This document shows, in pieces, positions 57,043 through 64,000 of a stretch of 64,000 nucleotides of DNA. The position numbers were made by a program, and so were the translations under genes. This DNA comes from Bacillota bacterium (lineage in GTDB: Bacteria > Bacillota > Clostridia > Lachnospirales > Lachnospiraceae): assembly GCA_023395555.1 (NCBI GenBank), contig JAEWYQ010000082.1, forward strand, positions 1 through 64,000, written 5' to 3'. Numbering within the stretch: position 1 is the stretch's first letter; every line of letters starts with the position of its first letter. Under the pieces are notes generated by a model, which saw only the letters and a list, made by a program, of their open reading frames with translations, did no database searches and had not been told where the DNA came from.

Positions 57043-57070
57043 ATTATAACATATTTCATTAAAATGTCAA
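57043..57070 (-). promoter_or_regulatory. Consensus promoter of the exporter operon
   Basis: Minus strand TTGACA (57065-57070) and TATAAT (57043-57048), both perfect, with 16 bases between. It gives a leader of about 310 bases. A promoter this strong before a terminator fits attenuation control. Confidence 0.75.
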
Positions 57071-57085
57071 TCACTTACGAAAGAT

Positions 57086-59425
57086 CTAACCCTTGGCCCC
57101 ATGCTCCGGCTTCAGATACTTTTTCTCAAGCACCTCAACCCCGACAGGCCTGGAAAAATAGTATCCCTGGCCAATATCACACTGGCTGGTTTTCAGATAT
57201 TCCAGCTCGGAATGCTCTTCAATTCCCTCTGCAATGACATTCAGCCCCAGATCCTTGCACAGACCGATAATGGTAGAAACAATGGTCTTCGCCTCCTTGC
57301 TGCAGCCAATATTCTGGACAAAGGACCGGTCAATCTTAATACAGTCAATGGGCAGGCGCACAATATAGCTGAGGGAGGAATACCCTATTCCAAAATCATC
57401 AATGGCAATCCGGAAGCCCATCTCCCGCAGCTTCGCCAGCCGTCTGATACTCTCCTCCATATTCTTAATCAGGAGCCGCTCCGTCAGCTCAATCTGCAGC
57501 CAGGAAGGATCCACATCGTATTTCTGTACCATATCGGACAGATCCTCCAGAAACCGCTTCATCTCAAAGGTTCTGGTGGAAACATTAATGGAAAGCAGAA
57601 CCGGTACGGAATAGCTTTCCCGCCAGTTCTGAAGATGCCTGCAGGCATTCTCAATTACCCAGTAATCGATATCCGTAATGCTGCCGGTCTGCTCCGCGAC
57701 CTCAATAAACCGGTCAGGATACAGCAGTCCCTGTTCCGGATGCAGCCAGCGGATCAGAGCTTCCACCTCCGCCAGCCTCCCATTCTCCAGATAGAACAGA
57801 GGCTGGAATACCAGATAGAACTGGTTATCCCTTAAGCCTTGGACAATCTCCGCCTGGAGCAGAGTTGTGCCCATAAGCTTCTTGTATATCTCCATATCAT
57901 ATTTTTGTATCAGATTGCTTCCCTGCATTCTGGCATAATTCTTGGCGTGGGTGAGCGCCTTCAGCGGTTCCTCCGCCCCGGAGTCCTCATTCCAGAGATA
58001 AAGTCCGATACTGAAGCGTATATTGATGGCCCTGGTATCAATGAGATAGCTTTCACTGAGGGCCGCAAGAATACTCTGGGCCAGCTCCTCCAGTTCCTCT
58101 TCCCCAACCTCTCCATAAGCCAGTACAACAAATTCATCCCCCTTATAGCGGTAGATTCTATAATTCTCATTTAGACAGCATAAAATACGCCGGGCAACCT
58201 CACAGAGCACAATATCGCCCACCGCATAGCCATAGGTCTCATTCACATTGCTGAATTTATCAATAGCCACCATAATCAGGGAGAAGCCGGGCCCGTCCTT
58301 CTTCTGTTTCAGGAATGCCACATCCTGCTCTAATACATACTGGTTTAACAGAGTGGTCAGCGGGTCGTACTGGGTCAGGGACTTAATCTTATCCATCATC
58401 CGGTTGAAGCTGATTCCCAGCCGCCCGATCTCATCCTTGGATGCCCTGGTAAATCGTATGGTAAGATCTCCCTTGGCTCCTTTGGCGAAGAGGCGTTCCA
58501 TCTCCACAATCGGCCTTGAAAAGCGGCTGACGAATATGTAAGCCGTCAGAGAACTTATCACCAGGGTAATGCCCATCACTACAAGAAACATCCTGCGCAG
58601 GCTGACCAGATAGCCTAAGGCTTCCTCTTTATTGGTACCGATGTAAATCTTCCAGCTGGTCTGATCGATACTTGCATAGCCCGTTAAGATATCCCGGCCC
58701 TCAAAGCGGTACTCTCCATATCCGCTCTCTGCTGTGGAAGCCTGTACAAAGGCTGCCAGGGATTCATATTCCGGATCCATTGCAGCAAGCTGAAAGAGAT
58801 TGTATTCTCCCTCTTTCCTTTCCGTCGCAGAACGGGAAAGGAAGGAGCCTGCTTCACTGATGATATACGCCCTGCCATTCTCATCATAGCTTCTGCTGGA
58901 AGCAAAATCCGATAAAAAATCCGCATCCATCCTTGCGATCAATGCTCCCTGTATGACATCCCCCCGGTAAATGGGCGTGGCGACCATAACCACTGATTCC
59001 TGGACTTTACGGCTGATGATAACCTCTGAGAAGGTAAGCTTCCCGGCCAAAGCACTCCGGATGTAATCCCTGTCACTGAGATCCAGCACGGTCTCATCCA
59101 GGTAATGGGTGATCCCATTCCGGTCTACCACGGCAATATTCAGATAGTTTCCTGTAATCTGGCTGCTTAATATCTCCTTCTGGGCAGCCCAATCCATCGA
59201 GGCCACCTTCTCATCCTTTGATATGGTGACCAGCGGTGTGACAAACTGATTTAAGTAATAGGATAGATGTGAGGCTGATTCTATCGCAACCCGTTCCATT
59301 GACGTATTCACTTCTGTGACCAGTATTTCCTTAATACGCAGGTATCCGCTGATTCCCATTGCAGAAACTGAAATCAGAATCACAATCAATGAAAATACAA
59401 TTCCCTTTGTCTTAACGCTTCTCAT
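57086..59425 (-). CDS. Membrane sensor with degenerate GGDEF and intact EAL domains
   Basis: A 779-residue cyclic-di-GMP enzyme: helix at about residues 10-30, extracellular dCACHE sensor (about 35-285), second helix (about 290-310), HAMP, GGDEF (about 350-500) and EAL (about 525-770). The GGDEF active site reads KGDEF near residue 430, with Lys for the first Gly. The EAL domain keeps its motifs: VEALIRW near 558, INVS, ELTE, IDDFGIGYSS, IKIDRSF and AEGIEE. It is therefore probably a phosphodiesterase, possibly regulated by GTP through the GGDEF domain. AGGGAG precedes the ATG. Confidence 0.92.
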   Translation of the reverse strand: MRSVKTKGIVFSLIVILISVSAMGISGYLRIKEILVTEVNTSMERVAIESASHLSYYLNQFVTPLVTISKDEKVASMDWAAQKEILSSQITGNYLNIAVVDRNGITHYLDETVLDLSDRDYIRSALAGKLTFSEVIISRKVQESVVMVATPIYRGDVIQGALIARMDADFLSDFASSRSYDENGRAYIISEAGSFLSRSATERKEGEYNLFQLAAMDPEYESLAAFVQASTAESGYGEYRFEGRDILTGYASIDQTSWKIYIGTNKEEALGYLVSLRRMFLVVMGITLVISSLTAYIFVSRFSRPIVEMERLFAKGAKGDLTIRFTRASKDEIGRLGISFNRMMDKIKSLTQYDPLTTLLNQYVLEQDVAFLKQKKDGPGFSLIMVAIDKFSNVNETYGYAVGDIVLCEVARRILCCLNENYRIYRYKGDEFVVLAYGEVGEEELEELAQSILAALSESYLIDTRAINIRFSIGLYLWNEDSGAEEPLKALTHAKNYARMQGSNLIQKYDMEIYKKLMGTTLLQAEIVQGLRDNQFYLVFQPLFYLENGRLAEVEALIRWLHPEQGLLYPDRFIEVAEQTGSITDIDYWVIENACRHLQNWRESYSVPVLLSINVSTRTFEMKRFLEDLSDMVQKYDVDPSWLQIELTERLLIKNMEESIRRLAKLREMGFRIAIDDFGIGYSSLSYIVRLPIDCIKIDRSFVQNIGCSKEAKTIVSTIIGLCKDLGLNVIAEGIEEHSELEYLKTSQCDIGQGYYFSRPVGVEVLEKKYLKPEHGAKG

Positions 59426-59464
59426 TCGTTCTCCCTATATTTCTTCCTTAAAGCTAAAATAGAA

Positions 59465-59541
59465 AAGACACATGACCAGTTTCTTAGATCAGGGGTGCAT
59501 ATAAATGCTGGTACCGGTCAGAGAAAAGCTTCATGTGTCTT
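59465..59541 (-). terminator. Long-loop terminator after metY
   Basis: AAGACACATGA (59465-59475) and TCATGTGTCTT (59531-59541) pair perfectly over 11 bp. On the minus strand the lower arm is followed by TTCTATTTTAG, a T-rich tail. The 55-base loop can fold further. Confidence 0.55.
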
Positions 59542-59567
59542 CTTAATTATAGTGTAAGGTGCATCTC

Positions 59568-60842
59568 TTATAGCTGTGCTAAAGCCTGTTCGATATCTGC
59601 AATGATATCCTCAATATTCTCAATTCCTATGGACATCCGGATTAAATCCGGTGTGATCCCCGCATCCTCCAGCTGCTGATCCGTGAGCTGGCGGTGGGTG
59701 GTGCTGGCAGGATGCAGAACACTGGTCCTGTTATCCGCCACATGAACTACAATGGCGGCCAGCTTAAGGCTGTCCATAAACTTTATTGCCGCCTCTCTTC
59801 CCCCCTTAATTCCGTAGGAAATTACGCCGCAGGAACCCTTGGGAAGGTACTTGCCGGCAAGCTCATAATACCGGTTCCCCTGGAGTCCGGGATAGTTCAC
59901 CCAGGCAATTCTGTCATGTCCCTCCAGGTATTTGGCAACCGCCAAGGCGTTGCTGCAATGGCGTTCCATTCTAAGATGCAGGGTTTCAAGGCCCAGGTTT
60001 AACAAAAATGCATTGTTCGGCGCCGGCGCCGAACCCAAATCCCGCATCAGCTGTACTCTTGCCTTGGTAATAAAGGCCGCTCTGCCGCAGTCCCTGGTAT
60101 AGACCATGCCGTGATAGGAAGCATCCGGGGTGGACAATCCGGGGAACTTGCCGTTATCCCAATTAAAATTACCGCTGTCCACAATTACCCCTCCCAGCGC
60201 AACCGCATGTCCGTCCATGTATTTTGATGTGGAATGCAGTACGATATCTGCTCCGAATTCGATAGGTCTGCAATTGATGGGTGTGGCAAAGGTATTGTCG
60301 ATAAACAGCGGAACACCGTTGCTGTGGGCAAAGTCCGCCAGCTTCCCGATATCGGCGACCACCAGGGCCGGATTGGCAATGGTCTCGGCAAATACCAGCT
60401 TGGTATTCTCCCTCACTTCCTTCTGTAGCTCTTCCACAGGTGCGTCCGGATCGATAAAGGTAACCTCGATGCCCATTCTCTTAAGGGTAACTGCAAACAG
60501 ATTGGTAGTTCCTCCGTAAATTGTACTGGCGGAAATCATATGGTCGCCGCTGCTGCAGATATTAAGCACCGCAATCAGACTGGCGGCCTGTCCGGAGGAG
60601 GTGCACATAGCTCCGATTCCGCCCTCCAGATCCGCAATCTTACGCTCCACGCAGTCCACCGTGGGGTTAGCCAGCCTGGTGTAGAAGAAGCCTTCTTCCG
60701 TCAAATCAAACAGCTTGCCTACATGTTCACTGGAATCATATTTATAAGTAGTGCTCTGATAAATCGGCAATACCCTGGGCTCTCCGTTCTTCGGCTGATA
60801 TCCTGCCTGGATGCATTTCGTTTCAATATGGTAATTGCTCAT
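59568..60842 (-). CDS. metY: O-acetylhomoserine sulfhydrylase (homocysteine synthase)
   Basis: A 424-residue PLP enzyme of the Cys/Met metabolism family that makes homocysteine from O-acetylhomoserine and sulfide. Markers: IETKCIQAGYQP at the start, MCTSSGQAA, PLFIDNTFATP, HSTSKYMDGH with the PLP lysine, and RTSVLHPASTTHRQLTD at the end. Length is normal. AAAGGG precedes the ATG. It has its own promoter and no visible S-box or T-box leader, since only about 50 bases lie between promoter and start codon. Confidence 0.94.
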   Translation of the reverse strand: MSNYHIETKCIQAGYQPKNGEPRVLPIYQSTTYKYDSSEHVGKLFDLTEEGFFYTRLANPTVDCVERKIADLEGGIGAMCTSSGQAASLIAVLNICSSGDHMISASTIYGGTTNLFAVTLKRMGIEVTFIDPDAPVEELQKEVRENTKLVFAETIANPALVVADIGKLADFAHSNGVPLFIDNTFATPINCRPIEFGADIVLHSTSKYMDGHAVALGGVIVDSGNFNWDNGKFPGLSTPDASYHGMVYTRDCGRAAFITKARVQLMRDLGSAPAPNNAFLLNLGLETLHLRMERHCSNALAVAKYLEGHDRIAWVNYPGLQGNRYYELAGKYLPKGSCGVISYGIKGGREAAIKFMDSLKLAAIVVHVADNRTSVLHPASTTHRQLTDQQLEDAGITPDLIRMSIGIENIEDIIADIEQALAQL

Positions 60843-60898
60843 AAGCTTATCCCTTTCTATTCCAAATATGTATTTTTATTCAAAGAACGTTACATGTA

Positions 60899-60928
60899 AT
60901 CATATCCCGTCCGAAAGCATTTTGTCAA
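60899..60928 (-). promoter_or_regulatory. metY promoter
   Basis: Minus strand TTGACA (60923-60928) and TATGAT (60899-60904) with 18 bases between, about 55 bases before the metY ATG. Confidence 0.6.
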
Positions 60929-60936
60929 GAGCTACC

Positions 60937-61824
60937 TTAGCCCCCCGTCAATACTGCCGCGGCATCCACGGACAGATTGTGATCCCTGTATTGCCTGGGA
61001 GTCATGCCCCTGGCATCATGGAACACCTTAATAAAATAGCTGGAATCATTGAAGCCGCAGTCATAAGCAATCTCCGTGACAGAGGCATCCCCGTCCAAGA
61101 GCCGGCGGCAGGCACATTCAATCCGATAATAATTCAAATATTCGATAGGAGTCCGGTCCGTAAGCTTTTTAAAAAAACGGCAAAAATACCTGGGATTCAG
61201 ATCCGCGATCTCCGCCAGGGCTTCCAGTGTAATCACCTCTGTATAATGCTTCTCCATGTAGGTTATGACATCCTTCAGCCGTTCTATGTATTTTTGCGAG
61301 GCAGGATTTTTCCTGTCATACCCGCTATATTGCTCCAGGCTGTACAACAGGCCCATCACTTGATACAACACCCCCTGCGCCATGAATTCGTAGCCCCTGC
61401 TCCGGCTGTGAAGAAGGGAGAACAGCTCCTTTGCCATCCGGTCAATTCCCTCATCAATTCCGGATAAAAGTACGGGAAGACGGATTTCATTCCCGATTAA
61501 CCGCTGCAGCCATTTGTTGCAGATATGGTTCCCGCCCAGCAGCAGCTTGGGGTCAAATACGACGCATTCATAGATGCAATGATCAGGGATTCCCCCATGC
61601 AGCACCCCTGCATGGACAAATAAAATATCCCCCTCTCCCGCCAGATACAGCTCACCGTCCAATGTTAACCGAAAGCTTCCTTCAATTATCCGAATTATTT
61701 CATACTCCGGATGCCAGTGACAGGTCATCTGATAGCGGCGGCTGTCGGGGTCCATACGATAAAATGCCAGAGGAAACTCATAGGTTCCCTGCTGTCGTCT
61801 TTCCTTGAAATCCAAATACTTCAT
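60937..61824 (-). CDS. AraC-family regulator, probable regulator of fucose genes
   Basis: A 295-residue regulator: an N-terminal cupin sensor (HWHPEYEIIRIIEG, VHAGVLHGG) and a C-terminal double helix-turn-helix of AraC type (LEALAEIADLNPRYFCRFFK, then VTEIAYDCGFNDSSYFIKVF). The ATG at 61824 with GGGGTG upstream is chosen over a TTG at 61836. It is divergent from fucI with about 120 bases between, a common regulator-target layout. Confidence 0.88.
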   Translation of the reverse strand: MKYLDFKERRQQGTYEFPLAFYRMDPDSRRYQMTCHWHPEYEIIRIIEGSFRLTLDGELYLAGEGDILFVHAGVLHGGIPDHCIYECVVFDPKLLLGGNHICNKWLQRLIGNEIRLPVLLSGIDEGIDRMAKELFSLLHSRSRGYEFMAQGVLYQVMGLLYSLEQYSGYDRKNPASQKYIERLKDVITYMEKHYTEVITLEALAEIADLNPRYFCRFFKKLTDRTPIEYLNYYRIECACRRLLDGDASVTEIAYDCGFNDSSYFIKVFHDARGMTPRQYRDHNLSVDAAAVLTGG

Positions 61825-61946
61825 CCTACACCCCAAAAGTGAATATTTTTATATTATAAGTAATTATAACACAAGAAAACCCAGGAACACAATGCTATAA
61901 TTGATTTTACTTATAAATATATAACAGTAAAAAGGAGGTCATTGCT

Positions 61947-63740
61947 ATGGCAAAAAACAGATTAATCGGTGATTATCCCGTAATCGGGATCCGCCCCACC
62001 ATCGATGGGCGAAGAGGGGTTCTGAAGGTCCGGGAATCCCTGGAACAGCAAACCATGGACATGGCCCGCGCCGCCGCAGATTTATTCCGCGAGAATATCT
62101 GCTATTCCAACGGAGAGCCGGTTCGTGTTGTTATTGCGGATACAACCATCGGACGGGTAGCGGAAAGCGCCGCCTGCGCCGCAAAATTTAAGAAGGAAGG
62201 GGTGGATATCACCCTCACCGTCACTCCCTGCTGGTGCTACGGAGCAGAGACCATGGATATGGACCCTATGACAATCAAGGGCGTATGGGGCTTTAACGGC
62301 ACAGAGCGTCCCGGAGCCGTATATCTTGCCTCGGTTCTTGCTACTTACACACAGAAGGGTCTTCCTGCCTTCGGCATCTACGGAAAGGATGTTCAGGATG
62401 CAACGGATACCTCCATTCCTGAGGATGTCCGGGAAAAGCTTCTGCGCTTCGGCCGTGCCGCTGTTGCTGCCGCAACCATGCGTGGAAAATCCTATCTCCA
62501 GATCGGCTCCATCTGTATGGGAATCGGCGGCTCCATCATTGATCCCGCCTTTATCGAGGAGTATCTGGGAATGCGTGTGGAATCCATCGATGAAGTAGAG
62601 ATTATCCGGAGAATGACCGAGGGAATCTACAATGAAGAGGAATATCAGAAAGCCCTTGCCTGGACAAAGGCAAAATGTAAGGAAGGCTTTGATAAGAACC
62701 CGGATGTTCTGCAGAAATCCAGGGAGCAAAAGGATAGCGACTGGGAATTTGTCGTCAAGATGATGGTAATCATCAAAGACCTGATGAACGGAAATCCTAA
62801 TCTTCCCGCCGGCAGAGAGGAAGAAGCAGCCGGACACAATGCCATTGCCGCCGGCTTCCAGGGGCAGCGTCAGTGGACGGATTTCTATCCCAACTGTGAT
62901 TTTGCCGAAGCCCTGCTGAACACCTCCTTTGACTGGGAGGGGGCCAGAGAACCCTATACCCTGGCAACGGAGAACGATGTATTAAACGGCATCGGTATGT
63001 TGTTCATGAAGCTGCTGACCAACCGTGCCCAGATCTTCGCCGATGTCCGCACCTATTGGAGCCCCGATGCGGTAAAATCCGCCACAGGCTACGATATCGA
63101 AGGAAAAGCTAAGGCTTCCAACGGATTTATCCATTTAATCAATTCCGGGGCCGCCTGTCTGGATGCCTGCGGTGAGGTCAAGGATGAGAACGGTCAAGGC
63201 GTTATAAAAAAATGGTGGGAAGTTACCCCTGAAGACCAGGATACAATTCTCAATGCAGTCACCTGGAACGCGGCAGACAATGGGTATTTCCGCGGCGGCG
63301 GCTTTTCCTCCCGCTTCGTGACCAGAACGGAGATGCCGGTAACCATGATCCGTCTGAATCTGGTGAAGGGACTCGGCCCCTGCCTTCAGATCGCAGAAGG
63401 CTGGACCGTCGCCTTACCGGATGAGGTAACAGATATTCTTTGGAAACGCACGGACTATACCTGGCCCTGTACCTGGTTTGCTCCCAGAACCACCGGAGAA
63501 GGCGCTTTTAAAACCGCTTATGAGGTAATGAACAACTGGGGTGCCAACCACGGAGCCATTTCCTACGGCCATATCGGCGCGGACCTGATCACCCTCTGTT
63601 CCATGCTGCGAATTCCTGTAAGCATGCATAATGTTCCCGAGGAAAAGATCTTCCGCCCCTCCGCCTGGAATGCATTCGGAATGGACAAAGAGGGACAGGA
63701 TTACAGAGCCTGCCAGACATACGGTCCCCTGTTCCGGTAA
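61947..63740 (+). CDS. fucI: L-fucose isomerase
   Basis: A 597-residue metal-dependent cytosolic enzyme converting L-fucose to L-fuculose, the first step after fucose release. Typical segments: [20 protein letters not shown] at the start, [56 protein letters not shown] and the C-terminal [21 protein letters not shown]. Length matches the family. AAGGAGGT precedes the ATG. It starts the plus-strand fucose unit and is followed by fucU. Confidence 0.95.
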   Translation: MAKNRLIGDYPVIGIRPTIDGRRGVLKVRESLEQQTMDMARAAADLFRENICYSNGEPVRVVIADTTIGRVAESAACAAKFKKEGVDITLTVTPCWCYGAETMDMDPMTIKGVWGFNGTERPGAVYLASVLATYTQKGLPAFGIYGKDVQDATDTSIPEDVREKLLRFGRAAVAAATMRGKSYLQIGSICMGIGGSIIDPAFIEEYLGMRVESIDEVEIIRRMTEGIYNEEEYQKALAWTKAKCKEGFDKNPDVLQKSREQKDSDWEFVVKMMVIIKDLMNGNPNLPAGREEEAAGHNAIAAGFQGQRQWTDFYPNCDFAEALLNTSFDWEGAREPYTLATENDVLNGIGMLFMKLLTNRAQIFADVRTYWSPDAVKSATGYDIEGKAKASNGFIHLINSGAACLDACGEVKDENGQGVIKKWWEVTPEDQDTILNAVTWNAADNGYFRGGGFSSRFVTRTEMPVTMIRLNLVKGLGPCLQIAEGWTVALPDEVTDILWKRTDYTWPCTWFAPRTTGEGAFKTAYEVMNNWGANHGAISYGHIGADLITLCSMLRIPVSMHNVPEEKIFRPSAWNAFGMDKEGQDYRACQTYGPLFR

Positions 63741-63829
63741 TCACAAACCGTCTCCTTTGTGGATAATATCTGCAGGGAAATCAGGACGGCAATGACAAAG
63801 GGAACATCAATAGATTATCAAGAAAAGAG

Positions 63830-64000
63830 GTGTTTCAAATTTTAAATCACATTCCTAAAATTTTATCTCCTGAATTGCTGAAGGTTCTGTGTGAAATGGG
63901 TCATGGGGACACCATAGTCCTTGCTGACGGGAACTTCCCTTCGGAAAGCATCGGCAAGGATTCCATCGTAATACGTGCTGACGGCCACAATATTCCCGAG
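63830..64000 (+). CDS. fucU: L-fucose mutarotase (RbsD/FucU family), 5' part only
   Basis: Runs off the right edge. Translation gives LNHIPKILSPELLKVLCEMG then HGDTIVLADGNFPSESIGKD, the hallmark N-terminus of FucU, which interconverts fucose anomers. The expected start Met (before LNHIPKIL) is an ATT at 63839-63841. The Shine-Dalgarno site AGAGGTG lies 6 bases before that ATT, ideal spacing. The first conventional in-frame start is the GTG at 63830, which overlaps this site. The true start may be the rare ATT, or the original ATG has mutated. Confidence 0.85.
   Translation, partial: MFQILNHIPKILSPELLKVLCEMGHGDTIVLADGNFPSESIGKDSIVIRADGHNIPE

Noticed and set aside
60843..60936. S-box or T-box riboswitch before metY
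   Set aside because: Only about 50 bases lie between the promoter and the start codon, too short for either element.

Overview
The window looks like a chromosomal segment of a spore-forming, monoderm Clostridia/Lachnospiraceae-type bacterium. It carries spoIIIE, a tepA-ylzJ pair, gene starts preceded by strong GGAGG-type ribosome binding sites, several lipobox lipoproteins and many LplBC/MalFG-type sugar importers. Almost everything from 35 to 61824 is on the minus strand; the exceptions are a two-gene unit at 25522-27648 and the fucose genes from 61947 to the right edge.

Layout. (1) 35-2842: spoIIIE with its own promoter. (2) 2962-24919: one very long minus-strand gene series, read right to left. 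It encodes three HlyD/RND-adaptor-like lipoproteins, an FtsX/MacB-like permease, two LolD/MacB-like ATPases (one with an AbrB-like tail), a solute-binding lipoprotein, a 999-residue membrane-tethered binding protein, two pairs of sugar permeases, an NHL/TPR/Yip1-type membrane protein broken by an in-frame stop, a large DUF5696-type lipoprotein and a GH130 phosphorylase. (3) 25522-27648 (+): a CBM9-like protein and a LacI regulator. (4) 27821-34059 (-): GH18, GH29, a transglutaminase-fold protein and an esterase. (5) 34360-44746 (-): LplB/LplC-type permeases, a binding protein, a second GH130, GH38 alpha-mannosidase and GH3. (6) 45167-50704 (-): LacI regulator, GH2 and GH29. (7) 50897-56725: a decayed gene, ylzJ, tepA, an aromatic-acid exporter-like protein, a kinase remnant, an SPL-like radical SAM enzyme and an ABC-2 exporter operon with a damaged ATPase gene and an attenuator leader. 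(8) 57086-64000: a GGDEF/EAL protein, metY, an AraC regulator divergent from fucI, and the start of fucU.

Working model. The set GH18 + GH29 (two) + GH2 + GH3 + GH38 + GH130 (two), followed by fucI-fucU, is what is needed to dismantle complex or fucosylated N-glycans. None of the hydrolases has a visible signal peptide, so imported oligosaccharides or glycopeptides would be broken down in the cytoplasm. The only visible surface components are lipoproteins and tethered binding proteins. Two similar LacI regulators and repeated TTAACA/TGTTAA palindromes between the operons suggest one shared regulon.

The most interesting parts are the long operon that joins sugar importers to a MacB/FtsX-like machine with three adaptor lipoproteins, the cytosolic transglutaminase-fold protein (a possible deglycosylase of the peptide:N-glycanase superfamily), and the placement of about 48 kb of glycan genes between ylzJ and spoIIIE, which are neighbours in Bacillus. 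All identifications come from reading protein motifs and from memory of families; no searches were run.
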